Origin: Pseudomonas sp. GOM7
GTDB lineage: Bacteria > Pseudomonadota > Gammaproteobacteria > Pseudomonadales > Pseudomonadaceae
DNA length: 64,000 bases
NCBI RefSeq assembly: GCF_026723825.1
Contig: NZ_CP113519.1
Coordinates: 1,736,001-1,800,000, forward strand
Direction of reading: 5' to 3'
In this document: positions 32,238 to 42,086 of the stretch, piece by piece
How positions within the stretch are numbered: the stretch's first letter is position 1
How the letters are laid out: every line of letters begins with the position of its first letter
The notes under the pieces: model-generated
Seen by the model: only the letters and a program-made list of their open reading frames with translations
The model's database searches: none
Told to the model about the DNA's origin: nothing
Position numbers and translations under genes: made by a program

Positions 32238-33005
32238 ATGAATCTGCAAGGCAAGACCCTGGCGGTAACCGGTGTCGCCTCCGGTATTGGCGCCGAGACC
32301 GCACGCCTGCTGCGCTTTCACGGCGCGCGGGTGATCGGCCTGGATCGCAGCGAACCGCACATGAGCCTCGACGGCTTCGTCGAGATCGATCTGGAGCACC
32401 CGGCCAGCATCGACCAGGCCGTGGCCCAGCTACCGGCGCAGCTCGACGGGCTGTGCAATATCGCCGGCGTACCCGGTACGGCCAACCCGCACCTGCTGGC
32501 GCGGGTCAACTACCTCGGCCTGCGTCACCTGACCGAGGCCGTGCTGCCGCGCATCAACGCGGGCGGCAGCATCGTCAACGTCGCCTCGATTCTCGGCGCG
32601 CAGTGGCCCGAGCGCCTGGAGCAGCACAAGGCACTGGCGGCCACCCAAGGGTTCGCCGCTGGCGAGGCCTGGCTGGCGGCCAACCCGGTGCCGCCGCAGA
32701 CCTGCTACCAGTACTTCAAGGAAGCGCTGATCGTCTGGAGCATGACCCAGGCGCAGCCCTGGTTCATGGCCCATTCGGTGCGCATGAACAGCGTGGCGCC
32801 GGGGCCGGTGTTCACGCCGATCCTCGGCGACTTCGTGGCCATGCTCGGCACCCAGCGCACCGAGGCCGACGCGCATCGCATGAAGCGCCCGGCCTATGCC
32901 GACGAGGTGGCCGCGGTGATCGCCTTCCTCTGCGCCGACGAGTCGCGCTGGATCAACGGCATCAACCTGCCGGTCGATGGCGGCCTGGCCTCCACCTATC
33001 TCTGA
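32238..33005 (+). CDS. calA: Coniferyl alcohol dehydrogenase
   Basis: A 255-residue short-chain dehydrogenase. From memory of the CalA sequence of Pseudomonas sp. HR199, much of it agrees: TGVASGIGAETARLLRFHGA, CNIAGVPGTANP, the Y-x3-K active site in CYQYFKEALIVWS, and the end INGINLPVDGGLASTYL. It belongs to the 3-alpha-HSD/carbonyl-reductase subgroup. It oxidises coniferyl alcohol to coniferyl aldehyde. An AACAATAACAA leader (32,215-32,225) overlaps the ribosome site, an Hfq/Crc-type catabolite motif. Confidence 0.9.
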   Translation: MNLQGKTLAVTGVASGIGAETARLLRFHGARVIGLDRSEPHMSLDGFVEIDLEHPASIDQAVAQLPAQLDGLCNIAGVPGTANPHLLARVNYLGLRHLTEAVLPRINAGGSIVNVASILGAQWPERLEQHKALAATQGFAAGEAWLAANPVPPQTCYQYFKEALIVWSMTQAQPWFMAHSVRMNSVAPGPVFTPILGDFVAMLGTQRTEADAHRMKRPAYADEVAAVIAFLCADESRWINGINLPVDGGLASTYL

Positions 33006-33090
33006 ACCCACGAGGTCGTAGCACCCCTGTAACACGGCTGTCTCTGCCGACAGCCGTTGCCTCTGCACAACAAGAACAATGAGGAACGAC

Positions 33091-34716
33091 ATGAAGCACA
33101 CACAAGCGAATACCAGCGTTCGCTCGCTGGCCCTGGCCGTCAGTCTTGCCAGCAGCGTGCCGGCCATGGCGGCGCAGATCGATCTGGGCGACAGCGAGTG
33201 GCAACTGCGCTGGGACAACACCCTCAAGTACAGCCAGGCCTGGCGCCTCAACCGTGCCGATGACCGGCTCACCAACGCGCCCACGGCGGGTGGCCTGTTC
33301 CCCTCGATCCAGAGCCAGGGCGACAAGAATTTCAGCCGTGGGCTGGTTTCCAATCGCCTCGACATTCTCTCGGAAATGGATCTGAGCCACCGCAACTACG
33401 GCCTGCGCCTCAGCGGCGCGGCCTGGTACGACCGCGTCTACAACGAGGACACCGACAGCAGCGAGCAGCCGCACTTCCTGCCCAAGACCCGCGACCTGCA
33501 CGGGCGCGATGCCGAGCTGCTGGACGCCTTCGTCTATCTGCGCGGTGAGTTGGGCGACACCTCCCAGGGCGTGCTGCGCCTGGGCCGGCACAGCCTGGTC
33601 TACGGTGAAAGCCTGTTCTATGGTGGCAACGGTATCGGCGCCGCGCAGGGGCCGACCGACGTGGTCAAGCTGCTCAGCGTGCCGGGCACCCAGTTCAAGG
33701 AGATCCTGCGCCCGGTCAACCAGATTTCCGGGCAGTTGCAGATCAACCCGCAGCTCTCGGTGGGGGCCTACTACCAGTTCGAGTGGGAACGCTCCAACCT
33801 GCCGGGCGCTGGCAGCTACCTGAGTGACCTCGACGGTATCGGCGACGGCTCCGGTGCGCTGACCGATGTGACCGGCGGGCGCACCCTGCACGCCAGTGAC
33901 ATCGAGGCGAAGAACAGTGGCCAGGGTGGCGTGCAACTGCGCTTCAAGCCCGAGGGCACCGAACTGGAGCTGGGCCTGTATGCCGCCCAGTACCACGACA
34001 AGGCGCCCAGCGGCCTGTATGGCTACGTCAACGCTACCGGGGCGTCGCCCGTGCTTTCGTCCTACCGCCAGGTGTTCGCCGAGGACATCAAGACCGTCGG
34101 CGCCAGCTTCTCCACCGCCTATGGCGACTTCAACTTTGCCGGTGAGGCCTCGCTGCGCTGGAACGCGCCGCTGGTCAGCAACCTGCAGGTGATCGCACCC
34201 GGCCAGGTGGCGGACAACGAAGACGATGCGCGCTATGCCAAGGGCCGTACCGCGCACGTCAACCTGTCGACCATCTACCTGCTGTCGCCGTCGGCGCTCT
34301 GGGATGGCGGTTCGATCCTCGCCGAACTGGCGTGGAACCGCACCTTGAGCGTCACCGACAACCGCGCCGCGCTGGACAGCAACACCACCCGCGACGCCAC
34401 GGCCCTGCGCGTGCTGGCCGAGCCGGCGTACTTCCAGATCGCCGATGGTCTCGACCTCAGTGTGCCGATCGGCGTCGGTGTGGTGCTCGATGGCCGTTCC
34501 TCGGCGGTGAGCAAGTCCGGCTTCGGCAACACCCATGCCGGTGACTGGAGCGTGGGCCTCAAGGCCACCTACCTGCAGCGCTGGGAGATGGGCCTGAACT
34601 ACGTGAACTTCTTCGGCGCCCCGGAGGCCGGGCTGCGCGAGGACGGCAACTTCAGCTACGCGCAATCGCTGGCTGACCGCGATTTCGTCTCGCTGTACGT
34701 GAAGACCACTTTCTAA
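33091..34716 (+). CDS. DUF1302 outer-membrane beta-barrel protein
   Basis: 541 residues with a signal peptide ending AMAAQ, then alternating short strands with aromatic belts and DUF1302 sequence features (DNTLKYSQAWRLNRADDRL, RGLVSNRLDILSEMDLSHRNYGLRLSGAAWYD, terminal DFVSLYVKTTF). DUF1302 is placed among outer-membrane beta-barrels. ATG 33,091 is chosen because GAGGA (33,081-33,085) precedes it; an upstream ATG at 33,079 is open. AACAAGAACAA (33,069-33,079) is an Hfq/Crc-like leader. It is third in the sigma-54 operon and should form an outer-membrane channel for a hydrophobic or aromatic substrate; the cargo is unknown. Confidence 0.85.
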   Translation: MKHTQANTSVRSLALAVSLASSVPAMAAQIDLGDSEWQLRWDNTLKYSQAWRLNRADDRLTNAPTAGGLFPSIQSQGDKNFSRGLVSNRLDILSEMDLSHRNYGLRLSGAAWYDRVYNEDTDSSEQPHFLPKTRDLHGRDAELLDAFVYLRGELGDTSQGVLRLGRHSLVYGESLFYGGNGIGAAQGPTDVVKLLSVPGTQFKEILRPVNQISGQLQINPQLSVGAYYQFEWERSNLPGAGSYLSDLDGIGDGSGALTDVTGGRTLHASDIEAKNSGQGGVQLRFKPEGTELELGLYAAQYHDKAPSGLYGYVNATGASPVLSSYRQVFAEDIKTVGASFSTAYGDFNFAGEASLRWNAPLVSNLQVIAPGQVADNEDDARYAKGRTAHVNLSTIYLLSPSALWDGGSILAELAWNRTLSVTDNRAALDSNTTRDATALRVLAEPAYFQIADGLDLSVPIGVGVVLDGRSSAVSKSGFGNTHAGDWSVGLKATYLQRWEMGLNYVNFFGAPEAGLREDGNFSYAQSLADRDFVSLYVKTTF

Positions 34717-34733
34717 GAACAACAACAGGTGTA

Positions 34734-36098
34734 ATGACCATGCCTAACAAGACACTGATTTCCACCCTCTGCAGCTTGGCCCTGCTCACTGGCAGCCTGG
34801 CGCAAGCGGCCGTCTCCCCTGAGCAGGCCGCGCGCCTGAAAACCGATCTCACCCCCATGGGTGCCGAGCGCGCCGGCAATGCCGACGGCAGCATCCCGGC
34901 ATGGGACGGTGGCTACACCCAGGTACCGGCTGGCTTCAAAAGCGGTGACAAGCGCGCCGACCCCTTCGCCGGTGAAAAACCGCTCTACAGCATCAACGCC
35001 GCCAACATGAGCCAGTACGGCGAGCTGCTGGCCGAAGGCACCAAGCTGCTGATGAGCAAGTACCCGGACTACCGCCTGGACGTCTACCCCACCCATCGCA
35101 GCGCCGCCGCACCGCAGTGGGTGTATGACAACACCTTCGCCAACGCCACCCGTGCCCAGCTCGAAGTGGCCAGCGAGAAGGTCAGCAATGCCTATGGCGG
35201 CATCCCATTCCCGATCCCGCAGAACGGCGCCGAGGTGTTGTGGAACTATCGCCTGTCCTGGCAGGGCGGCGACACCATCAGCTCGCCCTTCGACACCTGG
35301 CTGATGACCGCTGGCGGCAAGAAGGTGCAGGCCACCCGCGCGCAGTATTCCTACCAGTTCCCCTACTACTTCGAGGAGGGCAATCTGGAGAACTTCAGCG
35401 GCAAGTACCTGCTGGGCAAGCTGTACACCGAGCTGCCGTCCTCCAAGGCCGGCGAAGGGCTGATGACCCACTGGGACCTCGACCCCGCCGCCCGCGCCGC
35501 CTGGCAGTACCTGGTGGGCCAGCGCCGCGTGCGCCGCGCGCCGAACATTGCCTACGACACGCCTGACTTCGTCACCTCCGGCGTCGGCCTGTTCGACGAG
35601 GCCTTCATGGTGTTCGGCCCGACCGACCGCTACGACCTCAAGTTGGTGGGCAAGAAGGAGCTGCTGGTGCCCTACAACAACAACCGCGCCGCCCTGGCCA
35701 AGAGTGATGACCTGGTACAGCCGCGCTTCCTCAACCCGGATCTGGTGCGCTGGGAGAAACACCGCGTGTGGGTGGTCGAGGCCACGCTCAAGGCCGGCAA
35801 GCGCCATGTGGTGCCGCGCCGCACCTACTACGTGGACGAGGACTCCTGGCAGGTGCTGCTGGTGGACGGCTACGACGCCCAGGGCCGCCTGGGCCGGCAG
35901 ATGTACAGCCTGACCCTGCTGGCACCGGACATGCCGGCCCTCACCGCGCAGGTGATGTGGGGTAGCTACAACCTCGACACCGGTGCCTACTTCCTCAACT
36001 CCTCGAGCAACGACCTGAAGGTGCAGTACCAGAAGATCCCACGGCCTTCTGCCTCCTTCTTCACCCCCGATGCCATGGCCAACTCCAGCATCCGTTGA
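34734..36098 (+). CDS. DUF1329 periplasmic LolB-like protein
   Basis: 454 residues with an N-terminal signal peptide (LISTLCSLALLTGSLAQAAV). The mature protein has DUF1329 features: an N-terminal LTPMGAERAGNADGSIPAW segment, ATRAQYSYQFPYY, and a C-terminal RTYYVDEDSWQVLLVDGYD. The family is grouped with LolA/LolB-like lipid-carrier folds, so a shuttle role between the RND permease and the outer-membrane DUF1302 protein is plausible. It almost always co-occurs with DUF1302. The start could also be ATG 34,740. AAGAACAACAACA lies just before the ribosome site. Confidence 0.85.
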   Translation: MTMPNKTLISTLCSLALLTGSLAQAAVSPEQAARLKTDLTPMGAERAGNADGSIPAWDGGYTQVPAGFKSGDKRADPFAGEKPLYSINAANMSQYGELLAEGTKLLMSKYPDYRLDVYPTHRSAAAPQWVYDNTFANATRAQLEVASEKVSNAYGGIPFPIPQNGAEVLWNYRLSWQGGDTISSPFDTWLMTAGGKKVQATRAQYSYQFPYYFEEGNLENFSGKYLLGKLYTELPSSKAGEGLMTHWDLDPAARAAWQYLVGQRRVRRAPNIAYDTPDFVTSGVGLFDEAFMVFGPTDRYDLKLVGKKELLVPYNNNRAALAKSDDLVQPRFLNPDLVRWEKHRVWVVEATLKAGKRHVVPRRTYYVDEDSWQVLLVDGYDAQGRLGRQMYSLTLLAPDMPALTAQVMWGSYNLDTGAYFLNSSSNDLKVQYQKIPRPSASFFTPDAMANSSIR

Positions 36099-36147
36099 GT
36101 CGAGCAACCGGGGCGGCGTTGCTGCCCCGGCCTTCGAGGAGGTTTCG

Positions 36148-37209
36148 ATGAAAGTCTTAGCGAAAGGGCTCGGCGGGCTCGTCCTGCTGCTGGCCGGTGT
36201 TTTCGCCCTGGCCGTGCAAGCGGCCCCCGCCGTGCTGGAGCGCCCGGCGCTGCATAGCGTCAAGGCCGAGCGTAGCGTGATGCTGGGCCTGGCTCGTGCC
36301 GGGCAGCGCCTGGTGGCGGTGGGCGAGCGCGGCATCATCCTGCTGTCGGATGACGATGGCGCGCACTGGCGTCAGGCCGAGGCGCCGGTCAGCGTCAACC
36401 TCACCGCCGTGCAGTTCGTCGATGCCCAGCAGGGCTGGGCGGTCGGCCATCTCGGCGTGGTGCTGCACAGCAGCGATGGCGGCGAAACCTGGCACAAGCA
36501 GCTCGACGGCATCCAGGCCGCCAGGCTGATCCTGCAGGCTGCCGAAGCCGCGGGTGATGAAACCGCCATCGCGCAGGCCCAGGCGATGGTCGCCGACGGC
36601 CCGGACAAACCCTTTCTCGACCTGTATTTCCAGAACGATCAGGTCGGCTATCTGGTCGGCGCCTACAACCTGATTCTGCGCACCGAGGACGGTGGCCAGA
36701 GCTGGCAGAGCTGGATGCAGCACCTGGACAACCCGCAGGGGCTCAACCTCTATGCCATTCGCGCCTGGCGCGGCGACCTCTACATCGCCGGCGAGCGCGG
36801 CCTGCTGCTGCGTTCCAGCGATGGCGGCAAACATTTCGCCGCGTTGCCATCGCCCTACGAGGGAAGCTTCTTCGGCCTGCTTGCCGCCCGGGAGGGGCTG
36901 TTGGCTTATGGCCTGCGTGGCAATGCCTGGTGGTCGGTCGATGGCGGCGAGACCTGGCAGGCGCTGGATACCGGCGTGGAATCGGCCCTGGCCGCCGCGC
37001 TGGAACTGGCCGACGGGCGCTTGCTGCTGGCCGGGCAGGGCGGTGAGCTGCTGGTCGCACAGCCGGGCAGCCGCAGCGCGCACAGCCTGTCGTTGCGCCT
37101 GGCACCGGGCCTGGCCAGTGTCGTCCAGGCCACTAATGGCAGCCTCGCCAGCGCCGGCCTGAGTGGCGTTGCCACCGAGCAAATCCCTGAACAGTCGGCC
37201 CAGCGCTGA
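36148..37209 (+). CDS. YCF48-family beta-propeller protein
   Basis: 353 residues from ATG 36,148, which has a strong GGAGG (36,137-36,141) and begins with a signal peptide (LVLLLAGVFALAVQAAP). Repeated blades carry GERGIILLSDDDGAHWRQA, VGHLGVVLHSSDGGETWHKQ and GAYNLILRTEDGGQSWQS. Homologous to the protein at the left end of the window (2-1000). It sits between DUF1329 and the RND permease; the four-gene set is presumably one trans-envelope system. Confidence 0.85.
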   Translation: MKVLAKGLGGLVLLLAGVFALAVQAAPAVLERPALHSVKAERSVMLGLARAGQRLVAVGERGIILLSDDDGAHWRQAEAPVSVNLTAVQFVDAQQGWAVGHLGVVLHSSDGGETWHKQLDGIQAARLILQAAEAAGDETAIAQAQAMVADGPDKPFLDLYFQNDQVGYLVGAYNLILRTEDGGQSWQSWMQHLDNPQGLNLYAIRAWRGDLYIAGERGLLLRSSDGGKHFAALPSPYEGSFFGLLAAREGLLAYGLRGNAWWSVDGGETWQALDTGVESALAAALELADGRLLLAGQGGELLVAQPGSRSAHSLSLRLAPGLASVVQATNGSLASAGLSGVATEQIPEQSAQR

Positions 37210-37255
37210 GTGATCCCCTGTCTGCGTGGCGTGTGCCACGCCTGAGGAGTGCGTA

Positions 37256-39646
37256 GTGAAATTCGAGAGTCCTGCCGATGCCGAGCCGACCGTTGCCGCG
37301 CATCTGGATACCTTCGATCCGCGTTCGGGCAATGTCGTCGAGCGTGCGATCTTCAATCACCGTCTGTTGGTGATCCTGCTGTGCCTGGCGTTGACCCTGC
37401 TGCTTGGCTGGCAGGCGCGCGGCATCGGCATCAATGCCAGCTTCGAGAAAACCATCCCTACCCAGCATCCCTACATCGCCAACTTCCTCGCCGAGCGCAG
37501 CGAACTGAGCGGCGTCGGCAACGTGCTGCGCATCGCCGTGGCCACCCAGCAGGGCGACATCTTCAACGCCGCCTACCTCGACACCCTGGCGCGGCTCAAC
37601 GACGAGCTGTACCTGCTGCCCGGTGTCGACCGGCCCTACATGAAGTCGCTGTGGACGCCGACCACGCGCTGGACGGCGGTGACCGAAGAGGGCCTGGACG
37701 GCGGTACGGTGATTCCTGATGGCTACGACGGCTCGCCCGCCAGCCTCGACGAGGTGCGCGCCAACGTCGCCCGTTCCGGCGAGATCGGCCAACTGGTGGC
37801 CGGTGACATGCGTTCCAGCGTGATCTTCCTGCCGCTGCTCGACCGCAACCCGCAGACCGGCGAGCCGCTGGACTATGCCGCGCTGTCGCAGCAACTGGAG
37901 GCCTTGCGCGCCAAGTACCAGGCCGAGGGCGTGAGCATCCACATCACCGGCTTCTCCAAGATAGTCGGTGACCTGCTGGAAGGCCTGGGCCAGGTGGCGC
38001 TGTTCTTCATCATCGCCGTGCTGGTCAGCGTGGCCATGCTGCTGGCCTACACCCGCTGCCTGCGTAGCACCTTCGCCGTGGTCGCCTGCTCGCTGGTGGG
38101 TGTGCTCTGGCAGGTGGGCTTGTTGGCGTCGCTGGGCTACGCGCTGGATCCCTACTCGATCCTGGTGCCCTTTCTGGTGTTCGCCATCGGCATGAGCCAT
38201 GGCTCACAGAAGATGAACGGCATCATGCAGGACATCGGCCGCGGCCTGTCGCGCCTGGTGGCGGCACGAATGACCTTTCGCCGCCTGTTCCTCGCCGGGC
38301 TCACCGCGCTGATCAGCGATGCGGTGGGTTTTGCCGTGCTCTGGGTGATCGACATTCAGGTCATCCGCGACCTGGCCATCACCGCCAGCATCGGCGTGGC
38401 GGTGCTGGTGCTGACCAACCTGGTGCTGCTGCCGGTGCTGCTCAGCTACACCGGCGTTAGCTCCAGGGCGGCGCAGCGCAGCCTGCGCGACCAGCAGGGC
38501 GGGCATGAGCGGCACCCGCTGTGGAGCGGCCTGTCGCGCTTCGCCACGCCACGCCGGGCCATCGCCGCGCTGTTGGTCGGCGCCGTGCTGGCGCTGGGCG
38601 GCAAGCTCATTGGCAGCCAGTTGCAGATCGGCGACCTCGACCCCGGCGCGCCGGAGCTGCGCGCCGACTCGCGCTACAACCGCGATGCCGCCTTCATGAA
38701 CGCGCACTACGCGGCCAGCTCGGACATCTTCGTGATCATGGTGCGCACCCCCGAGGATCAGTGCACGCGCTACGCCACCCTGGCCGCAGTGGACGAACTG
38801 GCCTGGCGCCTGGAGCAACTGCCCGGCGTGGAGGCGACCAACTCCATGGCCAGCCTGAGCAAGATGGCCAGCGCCGGCTACAACGAGGGCAACCTCAAGT
38901 GGTACGAGCTGATCCCCAACGAAGGCGCGCTCGGCGCCGTGCAAACCCGCGCGCCGCGTGAGCTGTTCAACCAGGGCTGCTCGCTGCTGTCGCTGTACGT
39001 CTACCTGGCCGACCACAAGGCGGCGACGCTGGCGCGGGTGGTGGCCGAGAGCGAGGCCTTCATCGCCCAGCAGTCGCTGCCGGAGGTGAAATTCATGCTC
39101 GCCGCCGGCAGCGCCGGCATCGAGGCGGCCACCAATATCGTGGTCGAGAAGGCCATGCACGAGATGCTCTACTGGGTCTACGGTGCGGTGATCCTGCTGT
39201 GCTGGATCACCTTCCGCAACTGGCGCGCGGTGCTTGCGGCCATCCTGCCACTGATGCTCACCTCGGTGCTGGCCGAGGCGTTGATGGTGGCCCTGGGCAT
39301 GGGGGTGAAGGTGGCCACGCTACCGGTGATCGCCCTCGGTGTGGGTATCGGCATCGACTACGCGCTGTACGTGCTCAGCGTGCTGCTGGCGCGGATGAAG
39401 GCCGGCGACAGCCTGGTGGAGGCCTACTACGGCGCGCTGCTGGCCACCGGCAAGGTGGTGCTGCTCACCGGCCTGACCCTGGCCATCGCCGTGGCCACCT
39501 GGGTGTTCTCGCCGATCAAGTTCCAGGCCGACATGGGCATCCTGCTGGCCTTCATGTTCCTGGTGAACATGCTCGGCGCGCTGATCCTGCTGCCAGCGCT
39601 GGCCTGGTTGCTGTTACCGCGTGATGGCAGGCAGGCGGCGAGATAG
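37256..39646 (+). CDS. RND/MMPL-family inner-membrane transporter
   Basis: 796 residues from GTG 37,256, spaced 6-7 bases from TGAGGAG; a GTG further upstream at 37,226 is less well placed. Two MMPL halves, each with a periplasmic loop and about six helices. The conserved membrane Asp occurs in GVGIGIDYALYVL and the first bundle carries ISDAVGFAVL. Homologous along its length to the permease at 1,017. Last gene of the sigma-54 operon with calA. It provides proton-driven transport; direction and substrate are unknown. Confidence 0.87.
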   Translation: MKFESPADAEPTVAAHLDTFDPRSGNVVERAIFNHRLLVILLCLALTLLLGWQARGIGINASFEKTIPTQHPYIANFLAERSELSGVGNVLRIAVATQQGDIFNAAYLDTLARLNDELYLLPGVDRPYMKSLWTPTTRWTAVTEEGLDGGTVIPDGYDGSPASLDEVRANVARSGEIGQLVAGDMRSSVIFLPLLDRNPQTGEPLDYAALSQQLEALRAKYQAEGVSIHITGFSKIVGDLLEGLGQVALFFIIAVLVSVAMLLAYTRCLRSTFAVVACSLVGVLWQVGLLASLGYALDPYSILVPFLVFAIGMSHGSQKMNGIMQDIGRGLSRLVAARMTFRRLFLAGLTALISDAVGFAVLWVIDIQVIRDLAITASIGVAVLVLTNLVLLPVLLSYTGVSSRAAQRSLRDQQGGHERHPLWSGLSRFATPRRAIAALLVGAVLALGGKLIGSQLQIGDLDPGAPELRADSRYNRDAAFMNAHYAASSDIFVIMVRTPEDQCTRYATLAAVDELAWRLEQLPGVEATNSMASLSKMASAGYNEGNLKWYELIPNEGALGAVQTRAPRELFNQGCSLLSLYVYLADHKAATLARVVAESEAFIAQQSLPEVKFMLAAGSAGIEAATNIVVEKAMHEMLYWVYGAVILLCWITFRNWRAVLAAILPLMLTSVLAEALMVALGMGVKVATLPVIALGVGIGIDYALYVLSVLLARMKAGDSLVEAYYGALLATGKVVLLTGLTLAIAVATWVFSPIKFQADMGILLAFMFLVNMLGALILLPALAWLLLPRDGRQAAR

Positions 39647-39665
39647 GGCACCTGTCGATCTACCC

Positions 39666-39727
39666 GTAGCCCGGATGCAATCCGGGAACTGGCTGGCCCG
39701 CAAATCCTCGGATTGTATCCGGGCTAC
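39666..39727. repeat. Intergenic inverted repeat (GTAGCCCGGAT type)
   Basis: GTAGCCCGGATGCAATCCGG and its near-inverse ending ATCCGGGCTAC flank a 20-base loop. A single arm recurs at 43,017-43,037. Further short palindromes follow up to the vanB end (CTCTCCCCTCGGGGAGAG near 39,810, GTGCGCTGCGCGCAC near 39,884). Confidence 0.65.
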
Positions 39728-39905
39728 GAACACCCGCTTCCGCAGGTGTGATAGGGGGAGTCAAAACAGGCGAGCGCCCAAGCCTCCAGCCACGCCAAAC
39801 CATTCCCTCTCCCCTCGGGGAGAGGGTTGGAGAGGGGGCTACACGACGTCTCAATCAATAGGCGCCGTTCCGTGCAGCCGTAGGGTGCGCTGCGCGCACC
39901 ACTCC

Positions 39906-40856
39906 TTACAGATCCACCACCAGACAGGCACTGCGCGAGCGTGAACAGCAGGGCGTGAACTGATCATTGCGAGCCTTTTCCTCCTCGCTGAGAAACAGGT
40001 CGCGATGCTCCGGCTGGCCATCCACCACGCGAGTCAGGCAGGTGCCGCAGATGCCCTGGCCGCACGACACCGGAATATCGAAACCGGCATCCTCCAGTAC
40101 CTCCAGCGCCGTGCGATCCTCTGGCACCTGCAGCTCCAGGCCTGAGCTTGCGATGCGCAGGGTAAAGGCGCCACCGCCGCTCTCAGCCTCCGGCGCGGCG
40201 AAGTATTCGCGGTGCAGGCGTTCTTCCGCCCAGCCCTGGGCGCGGGCGCTGTCCAGCACGTATTCCATGAAACCGTTGGGGCCGCACACATAGAGCTGGC
40301 TACCAGCTGGCTCGGCAGCGAGCAGGGCGGGCAGATCGAGCTTCTGCGCTGCGTCGCCATCGTCGCGGTGCAGATGCGTGTGCGCGGCGAAGGGCGCGCT
40401 GGCCAGGCGTTCGGCAAAGGCGGCGAGCTTGCCTGAGCGCACGCATTGGTGCAGCTCGAAGTCGGCACCGAGGGCGTGCAGGCGCCAGGCCATGGACAGC
40501 AGCGGCGTGATGCCGATGCCGCCGGCCAGCAGCAGGCTGCGTGGCGCCTGCTCGTCCAGGGCGAACAGATTGCGTGGCGCGCCGATGCTCAGGCGCTGGC
40601 CGATGCGCAGCGACTCGTGCACGGCCTGCGAGCCGCCGCGCGAGGCGGCGTCACGCAATACGGCGATGCGGTAGCGCTGGCGCTCGGCTGGGTCGTTGCA
40701 CAGCGAATACTGACGGATCAGCCCGTTGGGCAGGTGCAGGTCGATATGCGCGCCGGCCTCGAAGGGCGGAAGCGGTGCGCCATCGGCCGCCACCAGTTCC
40801 AGGCCGAGAATGCCCTCGGCCTCCAGGCGCATGGCGCGGATGATGACCTCGATCAT
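39906..40856 (-). CDS. vanB: Vanillate O-demethylase reductase subunit
   Basis: A 316-residue class IA reductase: FMN/NADH domain ([56 protein letters not shown]) and a C-terminal plant-type [2Fe-2S] ferredoxin with CGQGICGTC and a final Cys in FTPCCSRS. It passes electrons from NADH to VanA. The start overlaps the vanA stop by 4 bases, so the two are coupled. Confidence 0.93.
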   Translation of the reverse strand: MIEVIIRAMRLEAEGILGLELVAADGAPLPPFEAGAHIDLHLPNGLIRQYSLCNDPAERQRYRIAVLRDAASRGGSQAVHESLRIGQRLSIGAPRNLFALDEQAPRSLLLAGGIGITPLLSMAWRLHALGADFELHQCVRSGKLAAFAERLASAPFAAHTHLHRDDGDAAQKLDLPALLAAEPAGSQLYVCGPNGFMEYVLDSARAQGWAEERLHREYFAAPEAESGGGAFTLRIASSGLELQVPEDRTALEVLEDAGFDIPVSCGQGICGTCLTRVVDGQPEHRDLFLSEEEKARNDQFTPCCSRSRSACLVVDL

Positions 40857-41917
40857 GATGCGCTCCTGGCCAGAATCTGCCCGTCGCTCTGGGCCTGCTC
40901 GGCCTTGACCAGACGCTCGATGATGCGCCGCGCCTGTACGCCCCCGGCGTCGATATTGAGCTTGAGCAGGTTGCGCTCCGGGTGGCGCAGCAGATTGCGT
41001 TGCTGGCGTTCGAGCATCTCCAGGTCTTCGCTGAAAATCTTGCCCTGGCCTTCGCGGATGCGATCGGTGAGTTCGGCGTCATCCACCTTGAAGCGCCGCG
41101 CCATGCCCCAGAAGTACCAGATGGAGGTGTCGTTCTCGGGGGTGATGAAGTCGACCACGATGCTGCTGGCCTTGTACTGATCGGGCGCTTCATAACCGCC
41201 ATGCCCGGCAATGGCCACGCCCACCTCGATCAGTACGTGGCTAGGCGGGGTGAAGCGGCAGATCTGCCAGCGATCCACCGGTGCGTCCTCGTCCAGGCCA
41301 TTGGCACGTAGCGCCGCACGCCAGAAGGGCGGGGCGGAGATGTTCTCCATGAAGCGGCTGGTGATCACCTCGCTGCCCTCGACGCGGGTATTGACCGGCG
41401 CCTCGTCGATTTCCTTCTGGCCGATGCTGCTGGCGTGCACGTAGGTCTCGTGGGTCAGATCCATCAGGTTGTCGACCATCAGCCGGTAGTCGCAGGCGAT
41501 GTGATACAGGCCGCCACCGTAGGCCCACTCGGGGCTCTCCGCCCATTGCAGATGCGGCAGTTGCGCCGGGTCGGCCAGCGCCTGGTCACCGGGCCAGACC
41601 CAGATGAAGCCGTAGCGCTCGATCACCGCGAAGCGGCGAATGCAGGGGAAATGCTGCACGCGCTGGTTGGGCATGGCGGCGGTCTTGCCATCGCAGCCCA
41701 TGGCCAGGCCATGGTAACCGCAGACCAGCAGGCCGTCCTCGACGTAGCCCAGCGACAGTGGCGCGCCACGGTGCGGGCAGAAGTCTTCCAGGGCCACGGC
41801 GCGGTTTTCCGGGCCACGGTAAAACACCATCGACTCGCCGCAGATGGTGCGGCCCAATGGCTTGCTATCGATCTCTTCCGGCGTGCAGGCAACGTACCAG
41901 GCATTCTTCGGGAACAT
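40853..41917 (-). CDS. vanA: Vanillate O-demethylase oxygenase subunit
   Basis: A 354-residue Rieske non-haem iron oxygenase. The [2Fe-2S] Rieske centre is [16 protein letters not shown] then CGYHG; the mononuclear iron ligands lie in [14 protein letters not shown]. It demethylates vanillate to protocatechuate with release of formaldehyde. A strong GAGGAGG leads to the ATG. The leader contains TATTGGATCCAATA, a VanR-type operator, and AATAACAACAA, an Hfq/Crc-like motif that partly overlaps it. Confidence 0.95.
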   Translation of the reverse strand: MFPKNAWYVACTPEEIDSKPLGRTICGESMVFYRGPENRAVALEDFCPHRGAPLSLGYVEDGLLVCGYHGLAMGCDGKTAAMPNQRVQHFPCIRRFAVIERYGFIWVWPGDQALADPAQLPHLQWAESPEWAYGGGLYHIACDYRLMVDNLMDLTHETYVHASSIGQKEIDEAPVNTRVEGSEVITSRFMENISAPPFWRAALRANGLDEDAPVDRWQICRFTPPSHVLIEVGVAIAGHGGYEAPDQYKASSIVVDFITPENDTSIWYFWGMARRFKVDDAELTDRIREGQGKIFSEDLEMLERQQRNLLRHPERNLLKLNIDAGGVQARRIIERLVKAEQAQSDGQILARSAS

Positions 41918-41943
41918 GGCAACCTCCTCGAGGCTATTGTTGT

Positions 41944-41957
41944 TATTGGATCCAATA
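41944..41957. promoter_or_regulatory. VanR operator 1
   Basis: Perfect palindrome TATTGGATCCAATA, 27 bases upstream of vanA. ATTGGATCCAAT is the established VanR box of Caulobacter; the vanR gene is 280 bases away. Confidence 0.85.
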
Positions 41958-41997
41958 GTCTGCCTGCTAGGGGTAAATAGCCAGCTAAAACCAGATT

Positions 41998-42010
41998 TAT
42001 GGATCCATTA
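41998..42010. promoter_or_regulatory. Possible degenerate VanR half-operator
   Basis: TATGGATCCATTA keeps the GGATCC centre but not the outer TT/AA. Lies between the two perfect operators. Confidence 0.35.
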
Positions 42011-42072
42011 ATGGGCGTTAATCGCACGAAAAGCCGAATTGACCTGGCCATTGGCTGCCGTAGACTGGCGCC

Positions 42073-42084
42073 ATTGGATCCAAT
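42073..42084. promoter_or_regulatory. VanR operator 2
   Basis: ATTGGATCCAAT, next to the MITE insertion. Probably controls vanR itself; its last two bases are part of the MITE target duplication. Confidence 0.8.
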
Positions 42085-42086
42085 AA

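Noticed and set aside
34713..36338. 541-codon open frame on the minus strand
   Set aside because: Antisense to the DUF1329 gene, which has a signal peptide and family features; no features in the reverse frame.
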